DNA from: Bacillota bacterium
Lineage (GTDB): Bacteria; Bacillota; Clostridia; Acetivibrionales; DSM-1351
Length of the DNA stretch: 41,236 bases
Direction of reading: 5' to 3'
Assembly (NCBI GenBank): GCA_023415305.1
Contig: JAEZKZ010000058.1
Location: 1-41,236 of the forward strand
Positions 6,131 through 14,153 of the stretch are shown here, in pieces. Positions within the stretch are counted from its first letter, which is position 1. Every line of letters begins with the position of its first letter. The notes beneath the pieces are model-generated. The model had not been told where the DNA came from. It did not search any database and saw only the letters and a program-made list of their open reading frames with translations. The translations under genes were made by a program, and so were the position numbers.

Positions 6131-8626
6131 ATGAATAGTAATGTATTAAGTATTAGAGGAATGACCTGCGCAGCTTGCGCACAAAGAATCGAAAAAACAG
6201 TTCGTAAGCTCCCCGGTATTGGGCAAGCCACAGTAAATTTGGCCAGTGAGAAATTATTTGTGGAATACGATCCAAATGTACTCCAGCTAGCTTCAATTAA
6301 AGAGGCAGTTACCAAAATCGGATACGAAGTTGTGGAAAAAACGGATACAGCAAATATAACCATACCAATCGGAGGTATGACCTGCGCGGCATGCGCTCAG
6401 CGTGTTGAAAAAGCCATAGGCAAGTTAGATGGTGTATCCACGGTTTCGGTAAACTTTGCAACCGAAAAGGCAACTATCACCTATAACCCGCAACAAGTGC
6501 GCGTTTTCACTATAAAGGAAGTTATTGAAAAAGTCGGATATAAGGCACTCGAAGTATCTAAAACAGATGCGGCAGATGAGGACAGGGCGCGTAAACAAAA
6601 AGAAATTCGCGTGATGTGGACGAAATTCATCGTCGCCGCCGTGTTCTCACTACCACTTCTGTACATCGCAATGGTACCGATGCTGACGAAGTATGGAATC
6701 ACGCTGCCCTATCCGGAAGGGCTTGACCCAATGAACTACTCACTGATTTATGCACTTCTGGAGATATTGCTGGTGCTCCCTGTCATCGGGGTAGGGTATA
6801 AGTTCTATACGGTCGGATTCAAAGCCATCTGGCACCGCAGCCCGAACATGGATAGTCTGATTGCCATCGGCACTACTGCCGCTGTTCTGTACAGCTTCTA
6901 CAACACATGGCAAATCTCCATCGGCAACTTCCGGGCGGTAGAAAGCCTCTATTTTGAAACAGCCGGCGTCATCATTACGCTGATAATGCTGGGTAAGACA
7001 TTGGAGGCCGTTTCAAAGGGCAAGACCAGCGAGGCCATCAAGAAACTTATGGGACTGGCACCGAAAACGGCGATTATCATTCAGAACGGCGTAGAAAAGG
7101 AAATTCCCATCGAGGAAGTGGAAATCGGCGACATTATCGTCGTGAAGCCCGGAGCGAAAATCCCAGTGGACGGCACGGTTTTAGAGGGGCATACCGCTAT
7201 AGATGAATCCATGCTGACCGGCGAGAGTATGCCAGTGGATAAAAAAGCCGGTGACCCGGTGTATACCGCCTCCATCAACACAACCGGTACTGTTCAGTTT
7301 CGCGCCGAAAAGATCGGTAGCGATACGGCGTTGGCGCAGATTATCAAGTTGGTCGAGGACGCGCAGGGCAGCAAAGCCCCGATTGCGGCAATGGCCGATA
7401 AGGTTTCCGGCGTGTTCGTTCCCATCGTATTTGCGATTGCGGTTGTCTCGGGTGTGGCGTGGTTCATCGGAACTGGCGGAGACCTGAAATTTGCCCTCAC
7501 CATCTTCATATCAATACTCGTCATTGCCTGCCCCTGTGCGCTGGGCTTGGCAACACCCACGGCCATCATGGTCGGCACTGGCAAAGGTGCGGAGAACGGG
7601 ATACTCATTAAAGGCGGCGAGGCGTTGGAAACCGCGCATCAGATTAACACTATCGTCTTTGACAAGACCGGTACTATAACTGAAGGAAAGCCCACCGTGA
7701 CCGACGTGCTGACAACGGAGGGGTTCCTGGCTGACAAACTGCTGCAAATCACTGCCTCCGCTGAAAAAGGATCCGAACACCCGCTAGGTCAGGCGATTGT
7801 GACTGGAGCGCAGGATAAGGAACTGGAGTTCCAGAAAGTAGACGGCTTCAACTCTATCACCGGTCGCGGTATAGAGGCGCAAATCAACGGTCAGAACGTT
7901 TTCGTGGGCAACCGCAAACTGATGGATGAACGCGGTATTGCTTTGTCGGCTCTGGAAGCCCATTCCGACAAGCTGGCAAGCGAAGGAAAGACGCCTATGT
8001 ACGTGGCCATTGACGGACGACTGGCGGGTATTGTGGCTGTAGCTGACGTGGTTAAATCGTCCAGCAGAGCGGCGATTGAGAGCTTACACAAGATGGGTAT
8101 TGAGGTCGCAATGATTACTGGCGACAACCGAAGGACCGCTGACGCGATAGCAAAACAGGTTGGCATAGACCGGGTACTCGCCGAAGTTCTTCCCCAGGAT
8201 AAGTCTAACGAGGTCAAAAAACTTCAAGGCGAAGGCAAAAAGGTCGCTATGGTCGGTGATGGCATCAATGATGCACCCGCACTGGCGCAGGCTGACATCG
8301 GTATCGGTATCGGCTCGGGTACCGACGTAGCGATGGAGAGTGCGGACATAGTACTCATGAGGAGCGACCTCCGTGATGTTTCGACCGCCATCTATTTGAG
8401 TAAGAGAACCATTCGCAACATAAAGCAAAACCTTTTTTGGGCATTTGGATATAATGTCGTGGGTATCCCGATTGCTGCCGGTATGTTGTACCTGTTGTTT
8501 GACGGCCCACTGCTCAATCCGATTTTCGCTGCGGCGGCCATGTCCCTAAGTTCGGTATCTGTACTAACAAATGCACTGCGTTTAAAAAGATTTAAGGCCA
8601 CGGGCCAAGAAAGGAAGGTTGCATAA
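6131..8626 (+). CDS. copA: Copper-exporting P1B-type ATPase CopA
   Basis: Pumps Cu(I) out of the cytoplasm using ATP. All landmarks are present in 831 residues: two N-terminal HMA domains with CAAC at 13-16 and 85-88, eight membrane segments, the TGES phosphatase motif (363-366), the CPC transport motif (467-469), the phosphorylated Asp in DKTGT (511-515), SEHPLG (548-553) typical of heavy-metal pumps, TGDNRRT (663-669) and GDGINDAP (709-716). ATG 6131 follows AGGTGAT. Downstream come a lipoprotein and CopZ on the same strand. Composition is odd: the HMA part is near 40-45% GC in most sampled lines, while the membrane and catalytic body is about 50-58%, unlike the surrounding low-GC genes. 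Confidence 0.97.
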   Translation: MNSNVLSIRGMTCAACAQRIEKTVRKLPGIGQATVNLASEKLFVEYDPNVLQLASIKEAVTKIGYEVVEKTDTANITIPIGGMTCAACAQRVEKAIGKLDGVSTVSVNFATEKATITYNPQQVRVFTIKEVIEKVGYKALEVSKTDAADEDRARKQKEIRVMWTKFIVAAVFSLPLLYIAMVPMLTKYGITLPYPEGLDPMNYSLIYALLEILLVLPVIGVGYKFYTVGFKAIWHRSPNMDSLIAIGTTAAVLYSFYNTWQISIGNFRAVESLYFETAGVIITLIMLGKTLEAVSKGKTSEAIKKLMGLAPKTAIIIQNGVEKEIPIEEVEIGDIIVVKPGAKIPVDGTVLEGHTAIDESMLTGESMPVDKKAGDPVYTASINTTGTVQFRAEKIGSDTALAQIIKLVEDAQGSKAPIAAMADKVSGVFVPIVFAIAVVSGVAWFIGTGGDLKFALTIFISILVIACPCALGLATPTAIMVGTGKGAENGILIKGGEALETAHQINTIVFDKTGTITEGKPTVTDVLTTEGFLADKLLQITASAEKGSEHPLGQAIVTGAQDKELEFQKVDGFNSITGRGIEAQINGQNVFVGNRKLMDERGIALSALEAHSDKLASEGKTPMYVAIDGRLAGIVAVADVVKSSSRAAIESLHKMGIEVAMITGDNRRTADAIAKQVGIDRVLAEVLPQDKSNEVKKLQGEGKKVAMVGDGINDAPALAQADIGIGIGSGTDVAMESADIVLMRSDLRDVSTAIYLSKRTIRNIKQNLFWAFGYNVVGIPIAAGMLYLLFDGPLLNPIFAAAAMSLSSVSVLTNALRLKRFKATGQERKVA

Positions 8627-8628
8627 CC

Positions 8629-9369
8629 ATGAAAAAACTAATCAGAAACATAGCCCTACTCTGTCTCACCGGCACGCTGGCCATAACCGCCGTCGCATGC
8701 TCCGGTGGAGGTAGTCTCGACGTGGTGGGGAAGACCTCTGTCACATCCTTTGACACCGTATTGAAAGTCATCCCCGACAAGGTGAAAGCCGACGAACTTA
8801 ATGTCGGATGGGCACTCTCCGCGCCGGATGACTCTGTGCGATTTATTTGGAGCGAGGATTACAGCAAAGCCCCTCTCCACGATGTAATGCTGGAACTCGA
8901 CGCCCAGCCGTTTCTGGATGCTGGACTCAATCCCGAAAAGCTGCCCGATAATTACGCCTTTTATGATGGCGAAACTATGGGGGAAATGGGGAGTAAGATG
9001 CTGATGGTAGGAGCAAAGCTCGGAAGTGACAAGCTGACCTATGACGGAAATCCCACCGCCCTGACCGCTTATGAGCAAATCGTCAACAAGTACCGCGATA
9101 CCATTAACTACCACACGACCCTCGACCACTACGGCGTGAAGCTAGGCGACGGAAACATGTTCGAGTGGGCGAAGGACATGAAAACCAACGGCTACGACAA
9201 CAGCGTTCAGGACAAGGACATTGTGTTCGTGCTGAACCCAGAGCCACTGATCGCGGCGGGCGTTGACCCGAACAATGTAGCGGGATGGACATATGCGCAG
9301 GTTCCCATTGAAACAAACGGGAAAACCGAACAAGTCTGGAAACTCTTAAAACCATTTAACTTACAATAA
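8629..9369 (+). CDS. Predicted lipoprotein of the copper operon, unknown function
   Basis: A 246-residue protein with a lipoprotein signal peptide: MKKLIRN, a hydrophobic core and the lipobox AVAC before SGGG. It should be anchored on the outer membrane face. The mature part is acidic and has no cysteine motif or fold that I recognise. It starts 2 nt after the copA stop and is followed 15 nt later by copZ, so it is co-transcribed with copper genes. Its base composition (near 58% GC in a sampled line) matches the copA body and not the flanking AT-rich genes, suggesting that the two were acquired together. A role in extracytoplasmic copper handling is only guilt by association. Confidence 0.8.
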   Translation: MKKLIRNIALLCLTGTLAITAVACSGGGSLDVVGKTSVTSFDTVLKVIPDKVKADELNVGWALSAPDDSVRFIWSEDYSKAPLHDVMLELDAQPFLDAGLNPEKLPDNYAFYDGETMGEMGSKMLMVGAKLGSDKLTYDGNPTALTAYEQIVNKYRDTINYHTTLDHYGVKLGDGNMFEWAKDMKTNGYDNSVQDKDIVFVLNPEPLIAAGVDPNNVAGWTYAQVPIETNGKTEQVWKLLKPFNLQ

Positions 9370-9384
9370 CGGGAGGTATTCAAT

Positions 9385-9594
9385 ATGGAGAAAACAATTC
9401 TGAAGGTGGAAGGAATGTCATGCAATCACTGCGAAAATGCTGTGAAAAAGTCAGTAGGTGAATTGGATGGGATTGGAAGCGTGGCAGTAAACCTTAAAGA
9501 GAAAACGGTTACAGTTGAATTTGATACTGAAAAAGTCATAATTGATACAATTAAAGCCGCAATAGAGGATCAGGGATACGATGTAGTGCAGTAA
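9385..9594 (+). CDS. copZ: Copper chaperone CopZ (HMA protein)
   Basis: A 69-residue single HMA domain with GMSCNHCENAV (CxxC about 13-16) and the usual beta-alpha-beta pattern ending in DQGYDVV. It binds Cu(I) in the cytoplasm and hands it to the HMA domains of CopA. A GGGAGG site precedes ATG 9385, and a terminator follows, making it the last gene of the copA operon. Its composition returns to AT-rich, unlike the lipoprotein before it. Confidence 0.93.
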   Translation: MEKTILKVEGMSCNHCENAVKKSVGELDGIGSVAVNLKEKTVTVEFDTEKVIIDTIKAAIEDQGYDVVQ

Positions 9595-9612
9595 ACTCAA
9601 CATATTTACAGA

Positions 9613-9640
9613 AAAGCTCCTTTTACGAGGGGCTTTTTGT
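9613..9640 (+). terminator. Terminator of the copA-copZ operon
   Basis: AAAGCTCC (9613-9620) pairs with GGGGCTTT (9629-9636), one G-U pair, followed by TT and a TTTAG run. Confidence 0.85.
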
Positions 9641-9721
9641 TTAGAAAATACTTCATAATATCTCCATAATGATATGGTATATTTTTTAGAAAAGATTATT
9701 TTGTACTGCTTGGAGGAAACT

Positions 9722-10423
9722 ATGGGAAATAACTCAAGAAGAATACTTGTTGTGGATGATGAAGAAAAAATCGTAGATGTTGTCAAGTCATATCTTGAGA
9801 ATAGCGGATATAAAGTATATGAAGCATATAACGGTAAGCATGCGATGGAGGTTTTCGAAAATACTGATCCTTCGCTTATGATTTTGGATCTTATGCTTCC
9901 GGATTTATCAGGTGAGGAGATATGCAGGCTTATAAGAAAAAAATCAAGAGTACCTATCATTATTCTAACGGCGAAAACAGAGGAGGAAGATATTTTAAAG
10001 GGGCTGGATATTGGCGCTGATGATTATATGACAAAGCCCTTTAGTCCAAGGCAGCTTGTTGCTAGAGTGGCCGCGCTGCTTAGAAGGACGGAAGAAGGTG
10101 GGATGGAGCTCACGGATACTCTTTCCTTCAACAATGACGAATTAATAATAGATTTCAAAAGCTATACGATAAAAAAGCATTGGACAGAGATTAGCCTAAC
10201 GCCCAATGAGTTTAAAATACTTACTGCAATGGCTAAATACCCCAAAAAGATATTTACCCGCGAAGGATTAATTTCTGTGGTTATCGGCAATAACTTTGAG
10301 TGCTTTGACAGAACCATTGACACTCATGTTAAAAACTTGCGTCAAAAGGTTGAAACAGACCCCAAAAATCCCCAGTACATTTTAACTGTTCACGGAGTCG
10401 GATATAGATTTGGTGGTGAATAA
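9722..10423 (+). CDS. OmpR-family response regulator
   Basis: A two-domain DNA-binding response regulator. The receiver domain has the acidic VVDDEE pair, the phospho-acceptor Asp in LMILDLMLPD, and the TAK and MTKPF switch residues. The C-terminal winged helix starts near residue 130 and ends with the standard HVKNLRQKVE and VHGVGYRFGGE. GGAGG at 9712-9716 selects ATG 9722; an upstream in-frame ATG at 9674 lacks a ribosome site. It is followed by a sensor kinase gene that is now truncated, so this regulator may be an orphan, cross-talking or inactive. Control of the neighbouring copper genes is possible but not shown. Confidence 0.92.
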   Translation: MGNNSRRILVVDDEEKIVDVVKSYLENSGYKVYEAYNGKHAMEVFENTDPSLMILDLMLPDLSGEEICRLIRKKSRVPIIILTAKTEEEDILKGLDIGADDYMTKPFSPRQLVARVAALLRRTEEGGMELTDTLSFNNDELIIDFKSYTIKKHWTEISLTPNEFKILTAMAKYPKKIFTREGLISVVIGNNFECFDRTIDTHVKNLRQKVETDPKNPQYILTVHGVGYRFGGE

Positions 10424-10424
10424 T

Positions 10425-11051
10425 ATGAAACAAAGCTTGAGGACAAAGCTTTCTCTATCTTATATTTTGGTTGCTGTATTTTTGGTGGCAATAATAACCC
10501 TGTTTACAAATTTCCTTTTGGAAAAACAATTTAAAGAATATGTAATTCAGCAGCAGGAGCAAAGAAATAATGATACTGTGAATCTTATAGCCCGACAGTA
10601 TAACGGAGCATGGAGTAAAGTGGGAATTGAAAACATTGGCGTATCTGCTCTAGAAGAAGGAATGATAGTCAAGGTCAGGGACAACTCCGGTAATGTGATA
10701 TGGGACGCTACAGTCCATAATAACGGGATGTGTACCTCCATGCTCGAGCATATGGCCAAGAACATGGAAAATTATAATGTCAATTTTAAAGGTGGATATA
10801 TTGAAACCAATTATCCTGTAATTCTCAACTTAGTACAGGTTGGAAGCGTAGATATTGGGCATTATGGTCCATACTATTTTACGGATAATGATCTTGTTTT
10901 TATTAATACTTTAAATAAACTGTTTATAGGCGTGGGCATTGCTTCACTACTGCTTGCACTGGTTGTAGGAGCATTAATGGCAAAATTGATTCATATCTCC
11001 CTCCAATTACGCGAAATAATAATTTCGCGTAGTTGGAGGGAGATAAAATGA
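10425..11051 (+). pseudogene. Sensor histidine kinase, truncated after its second membrane helix
   Basis: The N-terminus is a normal sensor: membrane helix (about 12-32), an extracytoplasmic domain of about 120 residues and a second helix (about 170-190). After MAKLI, where HAMP, HisKA and HATPase domains should follow, the frame runs into a long inverted repeat (10995-11044) and stops at 11049-11051, about 250 residues short of a complete kinase. It starts 1 nt after the response regulator stop (GGTGGTG ribosome site, ATG 10425), the normal arrangement for a two-component pair. No kinase catalytic domain is found downstream in the window. The truncated product cannot phosphorylate its partner. 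Confidence 0.88.
10995..11044. repeat. 23-bp inverted repeat with 4-nt loop at the kinase break
   Basis: Arms 10995-11017 and 11022-11044 pair with one mismatch around AATA. The left arm begins ATCTCCCTCC and the right arm ends GGAGGGAGAT. The repeat sits exactly where kinase homology ends and unrecognised sequence begins, so it is probably the footprint of a mobile element or a fused pair of terminal repeats. I do not recognise the family. Confidence 0.9.
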
Positions 11052-11338
11052 TATTATACCTTACAATAAGTTTTTAGTTAAACTACCAAAAGATCATCAT
11101 GATTAACTGTATTACCAGGTTCAACTATCTAGCTATTAGACGTTAGTGGTAAAAATTTTGAATTCGCTGCTGGATCTTGTTTGACCCTTACATAAGCCGC
11201 CACATAGTCTTTGCAAGATAATGTGACCTATCTCCAAATACCATAATCTTTAAAGTACAATAATCCTTTTCAAATTCTATAACCCTACAAAGTATCTCCT
11301 TATAATTATATTTTACACTTGAGCATAAAAGTAGATTC
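11052..11338. other. Scar region without a supported gene
   Basis: Between the broken kinase and the GH65 remnant all six frames are interrupted. Short minus-strand stretches read like protein but I cannot assign them. The region looks like debris from insertion and deletion. Confidence 0.6.
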
Positions 11339-11764
11339 CTATTCTTCCAGTTTTATCTTTAATATTTTATTAGTTCTTGCCATATATATTTTATTCTTAT
11401 GCCCAATTTGTGTTTCATGTTCCCACTCAGACTCCACCAAAATAGTAATACTATCTATCCCAATAGAAACAGAAATATTTCGTTTCATCCAGTTAATTTT
11501 AAAAGCCATTGACTTCCACTGTTTTGGAAGCCATGGGTTCAGGTAAATAACTTCATCACGTATCTTGAGCCCTCCAAACCCATAGATAGCTGCCTGCCAT
11601 GTACCACCTTGTGCTGCAGTATGTATACCCTGTTCAGAATTTTTTTGATTAACATCAATGTCTACATTTGCAGCAATATCAAAATATTTAAATGCCATAC
11701 TACTATTTTGAACCTGTAAACCCATAATGCAATGAATACTTGGGCTGAGTGAGGATTTATGTAT
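11339..11764 (-). pseudogene. Glycoside hydrolase family 65 (disaccharide phosphorylase type), C-terminal remnant
   Basis: About 140 codons on the minus strand resemble the C-terminal part of GH65 phosphorylases: SSLSPSIHCIMG, then VDIDVNQKNSEQGIHTAAQGGTWQA, then LNPWLPKQW. In intact proteins these lie near the end of the barrel and in the final beta domain; the several hundred preceding residues are missing. Upstream the frame is fused at 11765 to a stop codon that belongs to another gene fragment. Without a start and catalytic core it should be inactive. It is probably a leftover of a maltose-, trehalose- or kojibiose-phosphorylase-like gene. Confidence 0.8.
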
Positions 11765-11812
11765 TCATAGAGTTAAGAATCTGTCTAACAATGATAATCT
11801 TGATGGTTTCAA
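11765..11812 (-). pseudogene. Possible 5' fragment of an Acr3-type arsenite efflux gene
   Basis: A TTG codon at 11812, preceded by GGGGGAG with about 6 nt spacing, opens a frame reading MKPSRLSLLDRFLTL before a TGA. This resembles the N-terminus of ACR3 arsenite permeases, which typically have LSFLDRFLTLW just before the first helix. The frame breaks where the GH65 remnant begins, as expected if a deletion fused two genes. The match is only 15 residues, so it is tentative. The remaining bases up to hgcB (11813-11994) show no other gene. Confidence 0.35.
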
Positions 11813-11994
11813 AATCAACTCCCCCATTCAAAATTTAAAATTCTATTTCTCGTTTGTAGCTGTATAAAATTAAATAATTTATTAGTTCCCACCAGCACAT
11901 CGCCCTTAGCAAGCTTCTACCCTTCTTGGAAAGCAACGAAAATATCAGTTGGGGATGCTTTTTATATGAATAAACTATAAAGGAACTTCCGCAA

Positions 11995-12297
11995 TTAACA
12001 ACATCCACTACTATCACTGCTGCCGGAGCAATCGCAGCTTGGTTCACTTCCTGTAAGCCATCCTTTAATAACTGCATATGCACAGCCTACACCCGGCTTT
12101 ACTTCTATGGCTCCAAAGGGACAATTTCTAGCACAGGCTCCGCATTCCATACACCTGTCCTTATCCCTAAGCACAGATTTTCCATTTTGCATTTCAAAGA
12201 CACCATGAGGACAAACCTCAATACATTTCTTGCAGCCGGTACATTTATCATAATTCAGCTTTAGTGTGGCAACATTTTTTAAATACCGATTTCTCAT
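11995..12297 (-). CDS. hgcB: HgcB, 2[4Fe-4S] ferredoxin of mercury methylation
   Basis: A 100-residue ferredoxin that supplies electrons to the corrinoid protein HgcA during conversion of Hg(II) to methylmercury. Two cluster motifs are present, CTGCKKCIEVCP and CMECGACARNCP. The diagnostic extra cysteine of HgcB follows in PGVGCAYA, and the C-terminus ends in a Cys pair (CC), also diagnostic; the tail SCDCSGSSDSSGCC adds two more cysteines. GGAGGAAGG precedes ATG 12297. The gene lies 11 nt after hgcA in the marR2-hgcA-hgcB operon. Ordinary ferredoxins lack the GVGCA cysteine and the CC end, so the assignment is strong. Confidence 0.95.
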   Translation of the reverse strand: MRNRYLKNVATLKLNYDKCTGCKKCIEVCPHGVFEMQNGKSVLRDKDRCMECGACARNCPFGAIEVKPGVGCAYAVIKGWLTGSEPSCDCSGSSDSSGCC

Positions 12298-12308
12298 AGC
12301 CTTCCTCC

Positions 12309-13514
12309 TTAAAGCTTAAAAAAACTGTTAAGCAAAATCAAAATTACTCCTGCGCTTATGGATATAGTAATTATGGGTATTGCTATACGCATTTCCTTCA
12401 ATACCCCTGAAAACGATGTATACGTTGATGATCCGGTAAAGTTCATGGCATAAAATGCAGAAACAGATGGCAGCACCAGCAAATAGCCTATTCCTCTGAT
12501 TAAGCTTATGGAGGGCGATGATAACCAAGTGTTGAGTAATATTACAGCTATAGCCCACAGTAAACCTAGAATCCACCCTTTCCAAGCAAAAGCCCTGCCA
12601 GGAATCAAGGGAAGCATTACCGGTGTCAGTACGCAGCCAACTACTAAAGCACCCACGTACCCATAGACATCAGTAATTCCGAAAGGGTTTAATGCAATGA
12701 GATTTATTAAAAACAGGATACCGAAAATAATCATAGAGACTTTAAATGTACTTATAAGTTCAATTGGGATCAGAACCAACCGGTCATACGTGTTGAATCT
12801 GATTGTTTTCATTTCATCCGTCGCTTTCATTCCGGAATTGATAAAAGCTTTCAGGTCCTTCGCTCTTACGGTACCATATATCACTTTGAAGGCAGTATAC
12901 CTGGTCACCTCATGTGCACATACACCTGGAGCTCCCAATTGGGGTAATATCAACGTCCTATGAGCAACAATTTCATGAAGACCTGTTTTTCTTATACGGT
13001 TCACGAGTTCCTTGGTGCCGAAGGTGCCTTTTCCTGCGGCACACCATACGTTAATACCCCTTGTATCCAATACTAAAATCCAGGCATTAAGGCCTTCAAG
13101 TTCTTTTCTTAGGGCATCAAAAGTCAATTTATAGTTGGCAGTTACAAGTACGATGGAATCTTTGTCAGGAGTTCCAACCGCATAAATACCCGGCTCTATT
13201 TTGTAATTCATCCGTTTGATTCCCCAGCGTACTTTCCATGCTCCTAAAGTATCAGCGAAAACTAAGTTAGTGGATACCTGTGGAACTATACCTGCATTTG
13301 TTTTTATTTCACCAGTTATCCAATAATCATTCTTATCGTATTTTGTAATTGGCGCTGTTGAACATTTATCGAGTCCACTGCAACTGCATAAATTATCTTT
13401 TAATCCTGAAGATAAGGATACAGAATCCTTTGAAATTTTGACCCTTGGTTTTACTTTAATCGCTTTAGCTTTAAAATCTTTTTCTTTGGAACTGCAACAG
13501 CTTTTATTATCCAA
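12309..13514 (-). CDS. hgcA: HgcA, corrinoid protein of mercury methylation
   Basis: The methyl carrier that transfers a methyl group from its cobalamin to Hg(II). The signature cap-helix motif NVWCAAGKGTFGT is intact; its Cys is the lower axial cobalt ligand in characterised HgcA. The corrinoid-binding domain (about residues 60-230) is followed by four to five membrane helices (about 250-400), as expected. Unusual is an N-terminal extension of about 50 residues with five cysteines (a CC near residue 6, then C-x-C and C). The frame opens at GTG 13523, but its only Shine-Dalgarno (GAGGTGA) overlaps that codon and fits TTG 13514 with 6 nt, so TTG is preferred. It is 19 nt after marR2 and 11 nt before hgcB. 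Confidence 0.96.
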   Translation of the reverse strand: MDNKSCCSSKEKDFKAKAIKVKPRVKISKDSVSLSSGLKDNLCSCSGLDKCSTAPITKYDKNDYWITGEIKTNAGIVPQVSTNLVFADTLGAWKVRWGIKRMNYKIEPGIYAVGTPDKDSIVLVTANYKLTFDALRKELEGLNAWILVLDTRGINVWCAAGKGTFGTKELVNRIRKTGLHEIVAHRTLILPQLGAPGVCAHEVTRYTAFKVIYGTVRAKDLKAFINSGMKATDEMKTIRFNTYDRLVLIPIELISTFKVSMIIFGILFLINLIALNPFGITDVYGYVGALVVGCVLTPVMLPLIPGRAFAWKGWILGLLWAIAVILLNTWLSSPSISLIRGIGYLLVLPSVSAFYAMNFTGSSTYTSFSGVLKEMRIAIPIITISISAGVILILLNSFFKL

Positions 13515-13533
13515 GCCTTTCACCTCTTAACTA

Positions 13534-13983
13534 TTAACAGCATACATTTTTACCAATGGCATTAATTAGTAATTGCAAACTCTCTATTACTTGATGTGAT
13601 TTATCTGCAGGTATAGAATCGTATATTTTTGAAAAATAAGAGTTCATGTTTTCTTCTATTTCTTTAAACATCTTATTCCCGTTCTCAGTAAGTGTAATTG
13701 TTACATATCTTCTATCCATTGGGTCAATATCCCGTTTTACAAGGTTACTATTCACTAAGTTGTTAACAGTCCTGCTCATAGAGCTGCTTTCAAGGTTAAG
13801 CAATTCGGCAAGTTCATTCAAAGAAATATTCTTTGCACGGCCTATCTCAACTAAAGCATGACATTGAGCCATAGTGATTCCACTACAACAGGAGACTTGA
13901 TAATCTTCTAGTACTCCGAGCTTTCTTTCGAGTATTCTTACCATTTCGCGTAACAGAACTGAATTACTGTCTTCATTTATCAT
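13534..13983 (-). CDS. MarR-family regulator of the hgcAB operon (MarR2)
   Basis: A 149-residue MarR repressor closely related to the regulator at 737-1177, sharing ERKLG, QVSCC...QCHALVEIGRA, SLNELAELLNLE and KRDIDPxDRRYVTI. It keeps the N-terminal Cys pair plus a third Cys and adds a C-terminal VCC. AGGAGG with 7 nt spacing selects ATG 13983; the open frame to 14031 lacks a ribosome site. As the first gene of the hgcAB operon with a palindrome over its own -10 box, it is probably autoregulatory and controls mercury methylation genes. Reported hgcAB-linked regulators are, as I recall, mostly ArsR-like, so a MarR with this motif is worth noting. The inducer is unknown. Confidence 0.92.
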   Translation of the reverse strand: MINEDSNSVLLREMVRILERKLGVLEDYQVSCCSGITMAQCHALVEIGRAKNISLNELAELLNLESSSMSRTVNNLVNSNLVKRDIDPMDRRYVTITLTENGNKMFKEIEENMNSYFSKIYDSIPADKSHQVIESLQLLINAIGKNVCC

Positions 13984-14072
13984 GAGTACTCCTCCTGGTA
14001 TAATTATATGTATCTCTCCCAGAACTACCATTAACAGGGTTGTTTGCCGACAATATAGAATGTAAACACTGC

Positions 14073-14115
14073 TTACAATAATTGTAACATATAATAATTA
14101 GAATATACAACTATT
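14073..14115 (-). promoter_or_regulatory. Promoter and operator of marR2-hgcA-hgcB
   Basis: On the minus strand TTGTAT (14110-14105), an 18-bp spacer and TACAAT (14086-14081) with an extended TGT form the promoter. A perfect palindrome TTACAAT-A-ATTGTAA (14073-14087) covers the -10. A second repeat AATAGTT-N9-AATTATT (14115-14093 on the minus strand) has one mismatch and matches the perfect version at 678-700 before marR1. The position suggests repression by MarR binding. Confidence 0.75.
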
Positions 14116-14153
14116 ATGTAATAATTTTCTATATCCCCTGTTATTTCATATAT

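Noticed and set aside
10995..11044. Inverted repeat as an ordinary terminator for the response regulator and kinase
   Set aside because: It lies within the reading frame of the truncated kinase, is far longer than typical stems, and no T tract follows on the plus strand.
11052..11338. Minus-strand fragments such as DYVAAYVRVKQDPAANSKF that look protein-like
   Set aside because: Interrupted by stops in all frames and matched no family I could name; recorded only as scar sequence.
11835..12083. 82-codon minus-strand frame overlapping the end of hgcB
   Set aside because: Out of frame with hgcB, starts inside it and has no recognisable domain; treated as a shadow.
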